Assembly: GCA_020161335.1 (NCBI GenBank)
Contig: JAIUOJ010000003.1
Span: 1 to 64,000, forward strand
Length of the DNA: 64,000 nt
Reading direction: 5' to 3'
Source: Pseudomonadota bacterium
Lineage (GTDB): Bacteria; Pseudomonadota; Gammaproteobacteria; Xanthomonadales; Xanthomonadaceae
Part shown: positions 18,674 to 27,092 of the stretch, one piece after another
How positions within the stretch are numbered: the stretch's first letter is position 1
How the letters are laid out: every line of letters begins with the position of its first letter
Position numbers and translations under genes: made by a program
Notes under the pieces: generated by a model
Told to the model about the DNA's origin: nothing
Seen by the model: only the letters and a program-made list of their open reading frames with translations
The model's database searches: none

Positions 18674-19915
18674 GTGTCCTACCAGCAGCGTATCCCCTTC
18701 AACCGTCGCGCATTCCTCGCCGCCGCCACGGGCACGGCACTGGCCGCGGCGGTCGACGTGCAGGCCGCGCCCCTGCTCGGCGGCGGCAACCGCAAGCGCG
18801 CGCTGGCGTCGAACGCATGGATCGAGGTCGATCCCGCGGTCCTCGGGCACAACCTGGGATTGATCCGCTCGATGGTGGCCGGCGGCGCGCGCGTCTGCGC
18901 GGTGATGAAGGCCGACGCCTACGGCATCGGCATCGACATGGCGATGCCCACGTTCCTCAAGGCAGGGATCGCGTACATCGGCATCGCCAGCACCGAGGAG
19001 GCCCGCATGGCGCGCGCCTGCGGCTTCCGCGGTCGCCTGATGCGCGTGCGCGCGGCGACGGCGTGGGAGATCGAGGCCGCATTGCCGCATGCGGTCGAGG
19101 AACTGGTCGGTGGCCTGGAGACCGCGCAGATGGTGGCCCGCATCCACCGCCGGCGACGCGGTGGCGCGCGCGTGCACCTGGCGCTCAATTCAGCCGGCAT
19201 GGGCCGCAACGGGCTGGAGATGGGCAACGACGCCGGGCGGCGCGAGGCGCAGGCACTGGTGGCGACGGACGGCCTGCGCGTCGTCGGCCTGATGACGCAC
19301 TTCCCCACCGAGGACCTGGCGGACGTGCGCCACGGCCTGGGCACGTTCAAGCAGGAGGCGGCCTGGCTGTTCGCCAACACCGCGCTGCGACGCGAGCACG
19401 TGCTGCTGCACGCCGCCAACTCCTTCGCGGTCCAGCACGTGCCCGAAGCACACCTGGACATGGTGCGTCCCGGCGGCGCGCTGTACGGCTACGGCGGCAC
19501 GCCGAAGCCGCCGTTCGCGCACGCGGGGTCGTTCCGCACCCGGGTGGCATCGGTGCAGGCCTATCCCGCCGGCGCCACGGTCAGCTACGACCGCACCTTC
19601 ACCCTGGCGCGCGATTCGCGGCTGGCAAACCTGCCGGTCGGTTATTCCGACGGTTACCGGCGCGCCTATTCGAACCAGGGCAGCGTGCTGGTCCGCGGCC
19701 GGCGCGCGCCGGTGCTGGGCCGCGTCACCATGAACACCACGATGGTCGATGTCACCGACATCCCGGGTGTCTCCGCGGGCGACGAGGTGGTGCTGTTCGG
19801 CCGGCAGGGCGATGACGAGATCACCCAGGCCGAGATCGAGAAGCTCACCGGCGTGATCCTGGCCGACCAGTACACGGTGTGGGGGACGTCGAACCCGAAA
19901 CGCCTGCGTCCGTGA
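18674..19915 (+). CDS. Exported PLP amino-acid racemase (alanine racemase fold, Tat-like signal)
   Basis: Fold-type III racemase of 413 aa. The N-terminus FNRRAFLAAATGTALAAAV is a twin-arginine-type signal, which fits export of a folded PLP enzyme. The PLP lysine is Lys79 in VMKADAYGIG, where the usual His of KANAYGHG is Ile. The catalytic tyrosine is Tyr305 in GATVSYDRTF, and RVTMNTTMVDVTDIPGV is the C-terminal substrate loop. The D in KADAYG is shared with periplasmic broad-spectrum racemases rather than housekeeping Alr. The start is GTG 18674, preceded by GGGAAAG. It should interconvert L- and D-Ala (or several amino acids) in the periplasm and is the last gene of the dipeptidase operon. 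Confidence 0.88.
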   Translation: MSYQQRIPFNRRAFLAAATGTALAAAVDVQAAPLLGGGNRKRALASNAWIEVDPAVLGHNLGLIRSMVAGGARVCAVMKADAYGIGIDMAMPTFLKAGIAYIGIASTEEARMARACGFRGRLMRVRAATAWEIEAALPHAVEELVGGLETAQMVARIHRRRRGGARVHLALNSAGMGRNGLEMGNDAGRREAQALVATDGLRVVGLMTHFPTEDLADVRHGLGTFKQEAAWLFANTALRREHVLLHAANSFAVQHVPEAHLDMVRPGGALYGYGGTPKPPFAHAGSFRTRVASVQAYPAGATVSYDRTFTLARDSRLANLPVGYSDGYRRAYSNQGSVLVRGRRAPVLGRVTMNTTMVDVTDIPGVSAGDEVVLFGRQGDDEITQAEIEKLTGVILADQYTVWGTSNPKRLRP

Positions 19916-19919
19916 GCGT

Positions 19920-21110
19920 TCAGTCCCAGAGATTGATGAACCCGGTGATGATCAGCGCGTTGGTGAAGTCGATGAAGAACGCGCCCACCAGCGGCGCGAC
20001 CAGGAAAGCGCGCGGCGCAGCGCCATAGCGTTCGGTGAGGGTGCGCATGACCGCCATCGCATTGGCGGTGGTGCCGAGCATGAAGCCGATGAAGCCGCCG
20101 CCCATCACCGCCGCGTCGTAGTCGCGTCCCATCGCGCGGAACACCACGCCGCAGAACAGCACCACCATCAGCACCTGCAGCGCCAGGTTCACCAGCAGCG
20201 GCAGGGCGAGGCCGGACAGTTCCCACAGCTTGAGGTTCATCAGCGCCAGCGACAGGAACAGCGCCAGGCAGACGTTGCCGATCAGGTCGAGCGTGGCCAC
20301 CGGCAGGCGCAGCCAGCCGGTGGCATCGTCGAGGTTGCGGAACGCGGCACCGACCAGCATCGCGCCGATGTAGGCCGGCAGGGTGAGGCCGAGCGTGGCG
20401 ATGCCCTTGCTGACCCAGTGGCCCAGCCACATCGCGAGCAGCAGCAAAACGATCGCCTGCAGCGCCCTGAACTCGCGGCTGGCGTCGTCCAGTGGCGATC
20501 GTGCGTCGACCTGTTCGACCACCCACTCGGGACCGCTCCGCCCGCGCAGGCCGTGGCGACGGATCAGCACGGTGATCGCGGGGCCGCCGACCAGGCCGCC
20601 CAGCACGATGCCGGCCATGGCCGCGGCGACCGCCACCGATTCGGCGCCCCGCACGCCCGCGGCCTCGAACAGCGGCGCGAACGCCAGGCCGGTCGCCGGC
20701 CCGCCGGTGAGCGTGGTGGAACCGGCGAGCACGCCGAACAGCGGGTGCAGCCCGAAGCCGGCGGCGACCGCCATGCCCAGCAGGTTCTGCGCCACCGCGA
20801 AGGCCGAGGCCAGCGCGAGGAATACCATCACCTGCCGGCCGCTGACCTTCAGCAGCGCCAGGCTGGCATTGATCCCGATGGTGGTGAAGAACGCGATCAT
20901 CAACGGGCTTTGCAGGCTGGTGTCGAGTTCGAACAGGACCACGTCCCGCTGCCGCGCGACCAGCACCGCCAGCGCCACCACGAGGCCGCCGATCACCGGC
21001 GGCGGCAGGTTGTAGCGGGCGAACACCGGCACGAACCGGCACAGCGCGTAGCCCAGGAACAGGGCGAGCCCGGCGAGGGCGAGGGTCTGGATCGCGTCGA
21101 GTTGCAGCAT
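19920..21110 (-). CDS. gltS: Sodium/glutamate symporter GltS
   Basis: Inner-membrane carrier of 396 aa with about ten to twelve hydrophobic segments in two homologous halves. Family blocks include the N-terminal LQLDAIQTLALAGLALFLGY, the first reentrant loop LAGSTTLTGGPATGLAFAPL, and its C-terminal counterpart AVMGGGFIGFMLGTTANAMA. Escherichia coli GltS moves both L- and D-glutamate with sodium, which suits the upstream genes. It is the last gene of dgcN-dgcA-gltS, 139 bp after dgcA. Its stop codon lies only 4 nt from the stop of the convergent racemase gene, so the two operons read into each other unless termination is efficient. Confidence 0.92.
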   Translation of the reverse strand: MLQLDAIQTLALAGLALFLGYALCRFVPVFARYNLPPPVIGGLVVALAVLVARQRDVVLFELDTSLQSPLMIAFFTTIGINASLALLKVSGRQVMVFLALASAFAVAQNLLGMAVAAGFGLHPLFGVLAGSTTLTGGPATGLAFAPLFEAAGVRGAESVAVAAAMAGIVLGGLVGGPAITVLIRRHGLRGRSGPEWVVEQVDARSPLDDASREFRALQAIVLLLLAMWLGHWVSKGIATLGLTLPAYIGAMLVGAAFRNLDDATGWLRLPVATLDLIGNVCLALFLSLALMNLKLWELSGLALPLLVNLALQVLMVVLFCGVVFRAMGRDYDAAVMGGGFIGFMLGTTANAMAVMRTLTERYGAAPRAFLVAPLVGAFFIDFTNALIITGFINLWD

Positions 21111-21249
21111 GGCGTTCCTGTCGTGCGATGGGTGCGGCCACCGCCGCTCGCGTCAGCGATCCCGCCGCTGGCCCGTGCAGGATGTCGCGTGCTCGCGTGC
21201 CGAAGCTTGCCAGATGCCGGCGGCCGGCGCGCGCGTTCCCGCGCAGGCT

Positions 21250-22254
21250 TCAGGCCAGCGCGCCGCCACCCCAGAGCCGCGTCGATGGCGCCTGCAGTCG
21301 TCCGTCCTCGCGCATCGTCGCGCCACCCGGATGGTCTTCGCACAGCCAAAGCGGGCCATCGAGGTCGACGAACTCGGCGTGCCGCGCCACGTGCCACGCC
21401 GGCGCGATCGCCAGCGAGGTGCAGATCATGCAGCCGGCCATGATCCCGAAGCCCTGCGCCTGCGCCGCATCCAGCAGGTCGAGCGCGGCGGTCAGGCCAC
21501 CGCTCTTGTCGAGCTTGATGTTGACCACCTGGTAGCGATCGCGCAGCCGCGGCAGGTCGGCCGCGACATGGCAGGATTCATCGGCGCACAGCCGCGCCAC
21601 CGATCGGAAGCCGACGAGCACGTGGTCCTCGGCGGACGGCAGGGGTTGCTCGACCAGGTCCACGCGCGCGTCCGCCAGCACCGGCTGCAGCGCGTCCAGC
21701 AGCGCCAGCGTCCAGCTCTCGTTCGGATCCACGATCATGCGCGCGCGCGGCAGTGCGGCCCGGACCGCGCGGATGCGCGCGGCCGGATCCTCGGCGTCGA
21801 CCTTGACCTTCACCAGGTCGAGGTGGGCGAGCGCGCGTGCCGCCGCCGCCATCCGCTCCGGGGTGTCGATGCCGACGGTCTGCGCACTCGCCAGCGATGG
21901 CAACGCATCCGGCTGGCCGAGCAACGCGGCGACGGGACGGCCGCTGCGACGCGATTCGAGGTCCCACAGCGCGCAGTCGAGCGCGTTGCGCGCGGCCCCG
22001 GGCGCAAGCGCGTCCAGCAACTGCCTGCGGCCGAGTCCGCCGGCGATGGCACCGGCCATGGCCTGGGCCTGTGCGCGTACCGATGCCACGCTTTCGCCAT
22101 AGCGCGGATAAGGCAGCGATTCGCCGCTGCCGACGTGCGTGCCGTCGTCGATCGTCGCCACCACCACCTCGGTCGCGGTGCGCACGCCGCGTGCGATCCG
22201 GAACGGCGTGGCCAGTGGCCAGCTGCGGTGTTCGAGCGTCAGCCGGGCAGGCAC
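21250..22254 (-). CDS. dgcA: Dipeptide epimerase-family enzyme, probable N-acetyl-D-glutamate racemase
   Basis: Enolase-superfamily protein of 334 aa. All acid-base and metal residues are visible: LVKVKVDAED (Lys149, Lys151), IVDPNESW (Asp176), DLVEQPLP (Glu202), CADESC (Asp225), NIKLDKSGG (Lys247/Lys250) and the substrate-amine motif Asp297-x-Asp299 in FVDLDGP. The KxK plus DxD set defines dipeptide epimerases such as L-Ala-D/L-Glu epimerase. Next to a DUF1611 gene, members of this type are named DgcA and convert N-acetyl-D-Glu to N-acetyl-L-Glu. The start is GTG 22254, overlapping the dgcN end by 16 bp; no ATG is available near the family N-terminus. Muropeptide L-Ala-D-Glu epimerisation is the main alternative. 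Confidence 0.85.
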   Translation of the reverse strand: MPARLTLEHRSWPLATPFRIARGVRTATEVVVATIDDGTHVGSGESLPYPRYGESVASVRAQAQAMAGAIAGGLGRRQLLDALAPGAARNALDCALWDLESRRSGRPVAALLGQPDALPSLASAQTVGIDTPERMAAAARALAHLDLVKVKVDAEDPAARIRAVRAALPRARMIVDPNESWTLALLDALQPVLADARVDLVEQPLPSAEDHVLVGFRSVARLCADESCHVAADLPRLRDRYQVVNIKLDKSGGLTAALDLLDAAQAQGFGIMAGCMICTSLAIAPAWHVARHAEFVDLDGPLWLCEDHPGGATMREDGRLQAPSTRLWGGGALA

Positions 22255-23372
22255 GCCAGCAGCCTGTCCACGATCCGGGCCACGCCATCGCGCACGGGGT
22301 CCTGCGCGGGCAGGCCGAGCAGGTCCTCGGCCTCGCGGCAGGCGCGCGCGGCAGCCGCGGGATCGAGCTTGGAGGTGTTGAGTGCGACGCCCACGGCGAC
22401 CACGCCCGGGTTGGTGAGCCGCGCCACGGCGAGGTTGGCGTCCAGCGTCTCGCGCAATCCGGGCACGGGGAAATGCCTCAGTCCGCGCATGTGCGGGCGG
22501 CCGGGTTCGTGGCACAGCACCAGCGCGTCGGGCTGCGCGCCATGCAGCAGGCCCATCGACACGCCCGCGAACGAGGCGTGGAACAGCGAACCCTGGCCCT
22601 CGATCAGGTCCCAGCCGCCGTCATCGCGCGCGGGCGACAGCCATTCGATGCCGCCGGAGATGAAGTCGGCCACCACTGCGTCGATCGGGATGCCGCGCCC
22701 GGCAACGAAGATGCCGGTCTGCCCGGTCGCGCGGAAGTCGGCCTTCAGGCCGCGTGCGCGCATCTCCGCTTCCAGCGACAGCGTGGTGTACATCTTGCCG
22801 GTGGAACAATCGGTGCCGACCGTCAGCAGTCGCCTGCCGGCGCGCCTGAGGCCGGTGCCAACGGGGGTTTCCGGTGGCGTGCGCGCGTCGAACAGGTGGC
22901 GGCCGTTGCGGCGCGCGGCCTCGACGATCACGGCATGCGACGCCAGCCGCTCATGCAGCCCCGAGGCCACGTTCAGCCCGCCGTCCAGCGCCGCCACGAT
23001 GTCCGCCACCGACTCGGCGCCGAGTCGACCACCGGCATTGGCCACGCCGACGATCATCGTCCGCGCGCCGGCGGCACGGGCCTGCGCGACGTCCATGTCC
23101 GGCACGTCCACGCGCGTCCTGCAGTCGCGGCCACGCAGCTGGCCGAGGCACCACTCCGGACGGAACTGCACCAGTCCGCGCGCGGTCTTGGCCGCGAGGT
23201 CGTCGGGCGCGTTGCCCAGGTAGAGCAGGAACGGCGGCGGCCAATGCGGGTCGCCGGCCGGCGCTGGAGTGCGGGGAAGTGGCACGGGTCCGGTGGCCTG
23301 CAGCGCGAGGTCGGCGGGACCCTCATCTTCCGGGGGATGGGCCAGGCCTGCCATCGAAAAGATGCCTGCCAT
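22239..23372 (-). CDS. dgcN: DUF1611 protein, probable D-glutamate N-acetyltransferase DgcN
   Basis: Cytoplasmic 377-aa protein of the DUF1611 family. It shows LLYLGNAPDDLAAKTARGL near the start, the P-loop-like GTDCSTGKMYTT (about residues 186-197), ATGQTGIFVAGRGIPIDAVV and LIEGQGSLFHASFAGV. Members encoded with DgcA are reported to N-acetylate D-glutamate, the first step of a D-Glu use route. The first 45 residues are Pro-rich and look added relative to the usual N-terminus, so a start at 23354 or later is possible; no clear ribosome site decides it. It is the first gene of dgcN-dgcA-gltS and diverges from the response-regulator gene across 107 bp. Confidence 0.85.
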   Translation of the reverse strand: MAGIFSMAGLAHPPEDEGPADLALQATGPVPLPRTPAPAGDPHWPPPFLLYLGNAPDDLAAKTARGLVQFRPEWCLGQLRGRDCRTRVDVPDMDVAQARAAGARTMIVGVANAGGRLGAESVADIVAALDGGLNVASGLHERLASHAVIVEAARRNGRHLFDARTPPETPVGTGLRRAGRRLLTVGTDCSTGKMYTTLSLEAEMRARGLKADFRATGQTGIFVAGRGIPIDAVVADFISGGIEWLSPARDDGGWDLIEGQGSLFHASFAGVSMGLLHGAQPDALVLCHEPGRPHMRGLRHFPVPGLRETLDANLAVARLTNPGVVAVGVALNTSKLDPAAAARACREAEDLLGLPAQDPVRDGVARIVDRLLACLPG

Positions 23373-23479
23373 GCATAGCTCGCGGTTATGGCGACATGTG
23401 CCGCGCGACAGGCACGGACGTCTAGCCGATAAGTGCTAGGTGCGGCCCGGTTCGCGTTCGGTGGTGGCAGACTGCGGCC

Positions 23480-24118
23480 ATGGCCCCGCCCGTGATCCTC
23501 GTCGCCGACGACCACCCTCTGTTCCGCGCGGCGGTGCTGCACGCCCTGCGCGAAGCGTTGCCACAGGCGTCGGTGGCCGAGGCGGCCAGTGCGCCCGCGC
23601 TGGGCGAGGCGCTGCTTGCGCATCCGCAGGCCGACCTGGTGCTGCTCGACCTGACCATGCCCGGCGCGCGTGGCTTCTCGGCATTGCTGCATGTGCGCGG
23701 CGAGCATCCGCAGGTGCCGGTGGTGGTGATCTCCTCCAACGACCATCCGCGGGTGATCCGCCGTGCGCAGCAGTTCGGCGCCGCCGGCTTCATCCCCAAG
23801 TCCGCGCCGGCCGAATCGATCGGCGAGGCGGTGGTCGCCGTGCTCGACGGCGGTACCTGGTTCCCGCCGATGGCGGCCGAGCGCTCCGAGGCCGACGCCG
23901 AGTTGGCGGCGAAACTCGCGCAACTCACGCCGCAACAGTTCCGCGTCCTGCTGTGCCTGGCCGATGGCCTGCTCAACAAGCAGATCGCGCATGCATTGGG
24001 GCTGGCCGAGAACACGGTGAAGGTGCACGTCACGGCGATCCTGAAGAAACTCGATTGCTACAGCCGCACCCAGGCGGCGGTGCTGGTGAAGGCGCTGGAG
24101 CCCGAGAGCGGCGCCTGA
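23480..24118 (+). CDS. LuxR/NarL-type response regulator
   Basis: A 212-aa two-component regulator with a receiver domain (residues about 4-120, phospho-acceptor Asp57 in LVLLDLTMPG, acidic pair in VADDHPLF, Lys in GFIPKSAPAES) and a LuxR-type helix-turn-helix (residues about 145-205: LTPQQFRVLLCLADGLLNKQ and LAENTVKVHVTAILKKL). ATG 23480 is the only sensible start. It converges with the hybrid histidine kinase gene, whose output it probably receives. Candidate targets are dctA and the linked TonB receptor, or the divergent dgcN operon; sequence does not decide. Confidence 0.88.
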   Translation: MAPPVILVADDHPLFRAAVLHALREALPQASVAEAASAPALGEALLAHPQADLVLLDLTMPGARGFSALLHVRGEHPQVPVVVISSNDHPRVIRRAQQFGAAGFIPKSAPAESIGEAVVAVLDGGTWFPPMAAERSEADAELAAKLAQLTPQQFRVLLCLADGLLNKQIAHALGLAENTVKVHVTAILKKLDCYSRTQAAVLVKALEPESGA

Positions 24119-24190
24119 TGCATGGGATTCGCCTGGGTCGCCGGCTCCACAGCGCATCGGCAGCCCCGCACCACCACAGCCCCGATCGTG

Positions 24191-24285
24191 ATGTCATCCC
24201 GAACGAAGTGAAGGACCTGCGTCCTGTTTCCCGGACCCGTCGCGTTGCGGGATTCCCCGCCCGCTGCGCGGGTCCGGAATGACAT
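24191..24285. repeat. 95-bp intergenic element with inverted ends
   Basis: The left end ATGTCATCCC (24191-24200) and right end GGAATGACAT (24276-24285) are inverted repeats with one mismatch. The interior carries GGACCTGCGTCC, CGGACCCG and GCGGGTCCGG segments that can pair with each other. It lies between the convergent regulator and kinase genes. This layout matches small REP/MITE-like elements that recur between convergent genes in xanthomonads; a second copy was not found in this window. Confidence 0.6.
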
Positions 24286-24319
24286 CCGGCGGGAGACGCA
24301 CGGATCGATGGCGGATCTC

Positions 24320-26971
24320 CTAGCTCCGCCGCAACAGCATCTGGCTCATCAACGCGCGCAGCGCCGGCGCCCGCACCGGCTTTGACAGGAAGCCCCAGCC
24401 GCGTTCGGCCGCGGTGCGCTGCAATGCCCCGTCGCGCTCGGCGGTGACCAGCACCACGGGCGGCGACTGCTGCCAGCGCGCGCACAGCTGCGCGTACAGC
24501 GCCGGCCCCTCGAACGCGCCCATGCGCACGTCGAGCAGCACGATCTGCGGCACGCGCCGCGGCGAGGCGGCGTCGAGTGCACCCTGCGGCCCGCCGGCGA
24601 ACGGCACCACGCAACCCCAGCGTTCCAGCAGCGCGCGCGTGGCCTCGCACACGCGCGCGTCGTCGTCGATGCACCAGCAGGCGCATCCCCGCAGCGGGCC
24701 ATCGTCCAGCGCGGTGGCGTCGGCTACGGACAACGGTGGCGGCGCGGGCACGTCCGTGGCCTCCGCGAGCGGCACCGTCACCCAGAACACGCTGCCGCGG
24801 CCGGTCGAAGAGCGCAGGCCGATGCGATGGCCGAGCAGCCGGCCGATGCGCTCGACGATCGCCAGGCCCAGGCCGGCGCCGCGTTCGTCGCCATGGCCCT
24901 CGTCGAGGCGGCGGAATTCCTCGAAGATCTCGCGCTGCAGGCGCCCGGGGATGCCCGGTCCCTGGTCGTGCACTTCGATCCGCAGGTGGCCGCCTTCGCG
25001 CCGACAGCCGAGGAGGATGCGTCCGTGCCGGGTGTAGCGCACCGCGTTGGACAGGAAGTTCTGCAGGATGCGGCGCAGCAGGGCCTCGTCGCTGCGCACC
25101 GCGAGCCGCGTCGGCACGTGCGCCAGCGCCAACCCGTGCGATGCGGCCAGCATGCCGAACTCGCGCGCCAGCGTGTCCAGCAGCGGCTCCAGCGCGAATG
25201 CGCGCACCTGCACCGGCAGCGTGCCCGCCTCCATCCGCGAGATGTCGAGCAGGCTGGCGAGCACCGCGTCCTGCGCCGCCAGCGCGGCCTCGACATGGTC
25301 GGACAGGTCGCGCTGCTCGCCCGCCGCGAGCCGGGCGCGCAGCGCGGAGAGGAACATGCGCGCGGCGTTGAGCGGCTGCAGCAGGTCGTGCACGGCGGCG
25401 GCGACGAAGCGCGTCTTGTAGCGGTTCGCCTGCTCGGCGTCGTGGCGCGCCTGCTCGAGGTCGGCGGTGCGGTCGGCGATGCGCCGCTCCAGTGCGTCGG
25501 CCAGCGAGCGCAGTTCGCGCGCGGTGTTCTTGTAGCCGGTGATGTCGGCGTAGCTGGTGACGAAGCCGCCGTCGGGCAGCGGATTGCCGCGGATCTCCAG
25601 CACCGTGCCATCGTCCTTCTCGCTTTCGCGGGCGTGCGGCTTGCCGCTGCGCAGGTGGTCGAGGCGGCGCTGGATCGCGTCCTCCAGCGGGCCCGGGCCG
25701 AGCAGTCCGCGTTCGGCGTTGTAGCGGAACACGTCCTCGATCGGGCGGCCGACGTGGATGAAGCCGGGTGGGAAGCGGAACAGGTCCAGGTAGCGGCGGT
25801 TCCAGGCAACCAGGCGCAGGCCGGCATCGATGATCACCACGCCTTGCGGCAGGTGTTCGAGCTCGCGGCTGAGGCCGCTGTCGGCCTGGCGTGCGGCCTC
25901 GATCACGCCGTCGCGCGCGGTGCGCAGCTCCTGTGCGTGCTGCTGCACCAGCGCCTCGAGTTCGACGCGGTTGCGCTGGCGCAAGGCGGCGATGCGCCGC
26001 CGCTGCTGCACGAACAGGCCCAGCAGCGCCAGCGCCAGCCACAGCAACGCGGCCGCGATCGCCGCCTGGCGCGCGGCCGCGGCGGTCGCGCTGGTCGCAT
26101 CGCGCAGCAGGTGCAGGGTCCAGCCCGGCTCCTGCAGTGGCGCGCGCACCCACAGCCAGTCGTCGCCGCGCGCCGGGGCGTCCAGGCGCGCCTGGATGGC
26201 GTCATCGCCCAACGTGCGCTCGCGCCGCACCGCCATCGGCCGCAGCGGTTGCGTGCCGTACTGGCGCGTGGCCTCCAGCTCGCGCAGCGCAGCCGGGCCG
26301 AGCGCGCGCAGCGTGCGGTAGCGCCAGTCGTCCTGGCTGGCGAGGAACACCACGCCGTGGCGGTCGCTGACCAACACCGTCCCCTCGACGCGCAGCCATT
26401 CGCGCTCGAGCGCGGTCAGCTGGATCTTGATCACGACCACGCCCATTGGCGCGCCGTCGCCGCCGCGGACCAGCTCGGAGAGGAAGTAGCCGGGCACCCC
26501 GGTGGTGACGCCGATGCCGTAGAAGCGACCCTGGCCCTCGGCCAGCGCCTGGCGCACGTACGGGCGGAAGCCGTAGTGCTCGCCGACGTTGCTGCCCGGT
26601 TCGCGCCAGTTGCTGGCGGCGACCGCGGTGCCCTCGGCGTCGATCAGCGTCAGCGTCGACGCCTGCGCGGTACGGTTGGCCTCTTCCAGCCGCAGGTTGA
26701 GCCGCCGCCGCGTGGCCTCGTCGACCGGCGCGGCGACCGCCGCGCGCAGCTCCGGGTCCAGCGCCAGCACCTGCGGCAGTGCGCGGTAGCGGTCCACGGT
26801 CTGCTCCAGCGCGCGGCCGAGCAGCACCAGTTGCGCGCGGGATTGCACGGCCTGCCGGTCCAGCTCGCGGCGCTCGCCCCAACCATGCCCGAGCCACGCG
26901 AACAGCACCGTGCCGCCGACGGCGAGCAGCAGGGTGGGCAGCCAGTGGCGTAGGCGCCGATCGCGTCGCAT
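24320..26971 (-). CDS. Hybrid sensor histidine kinase (periplasmic sensor, PAS, HisKA, HATPase, REC)
   Basis: An 883-aa membrane kinase. TM1 is at about residues 9-30, a periplasmic Cache-like sensor about 31-295 ([17 protein letters not shown]), TM2 about 302-325, and then a short coiled coil. A PAS-7-type domain follows (residues about 374-490; [19 protein letters not shown]), then HisKA with the phospho-His near 526 in [14 protein letters not shown], and HATPase_c (residues about 640-745; [20 protein letters not shown]). The C-terminal receiver has Asp near 812 in IVLLDVRMG. The sensor type resembles DctB/DctS-like dicarboxylate sensors, and dctA starts 121 bp away on the other strand. ATG 26971 is chosen over 27001 because the basic-hydrophobic anchor begins there. 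Confidence 0.88.
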   Translation of the reverse strand: MRRDRRLRHWLPTLLLAVGGTVLFAWLGHGWGERRELDRQAVQSRAQLVLLGRALEQTVDRYRALPQVLALDPELRAAVAAPVDEATRRRLNLRLEEANRTAQASTLTLIDAEGTAVAASNWREPGSNVGEHYGFRPYVRQALAEGQGRFYGIGVTTGVPGYFLSELVRGGDGAPMGVVVIKIQLTALEREWLRVEGTVLVSDRHGVVFLASQDDWRYRTLRALGPAALRELEATRQYGTQPLRPMAVRRERTLGDDAIQARLDAPARGDDWLWVRAPLQEPGWTLHLLRDATSATAAAARQAAIAAALLWLALALLGLFVQQRRRIAALRQRNRVELEALVQQHAQELRTARDGVIEAARQADSGLSRELEHLPQGVVIIDAGLRLVAWNRRYLDLFRFPPGFIHVGRPIEDVFRYNAERGLLGPGPLEDAIQRRLDHLRSGKPHARESEKDDGTVLEIRGNPLPDGGFVTSYADITGYKNTARELRSLADALERRIADRTADLEQARHDAEQANRYKTRFVAAAVHDLLQPLNAARMFLSALRARLAAGEQRDLSDHVEAALAAQDAVLASLLDISRMEAGTLPVQVRAFALEPLLDTLAREFGMLAASHGLALAHVPTRLAVRSDEALLRRILQNFLSNAVRYTRHGRILLGCRREGGHLRIEVHDQGPGIPGRLQREIFEEFRRLDEGHGDERGAGLGLAIVERIGRLLGHRIGLRSSTGRGSVFWVTVPLAEATDVPAPPPLSVADATALDDGPLRGCACWCIDDDARVCEATRALLERWGCVVPFAGGPQGALDAASPRRVPQIVLLDVRMGAFEGPALYAQLCARWQQSPPVVLVTAERDGALQRTAAERGWGFLSKPVRAPALRALMSQMLLRRS

Positions 26972-27092
26972 GGCGGCGAGTGTAGTGGCCCGTGCGGGCA
27001 AGCGGTGGCGCCAGGGCCTAGTACCAATGCGTTATCGGCAGATCGCCGGGCCGCGCGTACAACGGTGCCCGCGCTCCACGAGATCCCCGACG

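Noticed and set aside
24119..24319. A possible small gene between the regulator and the hybrid kinase
   Set aside because: The stretch is an inverted-repeat element, and short frames in it have no ribosome site or coding pattern.
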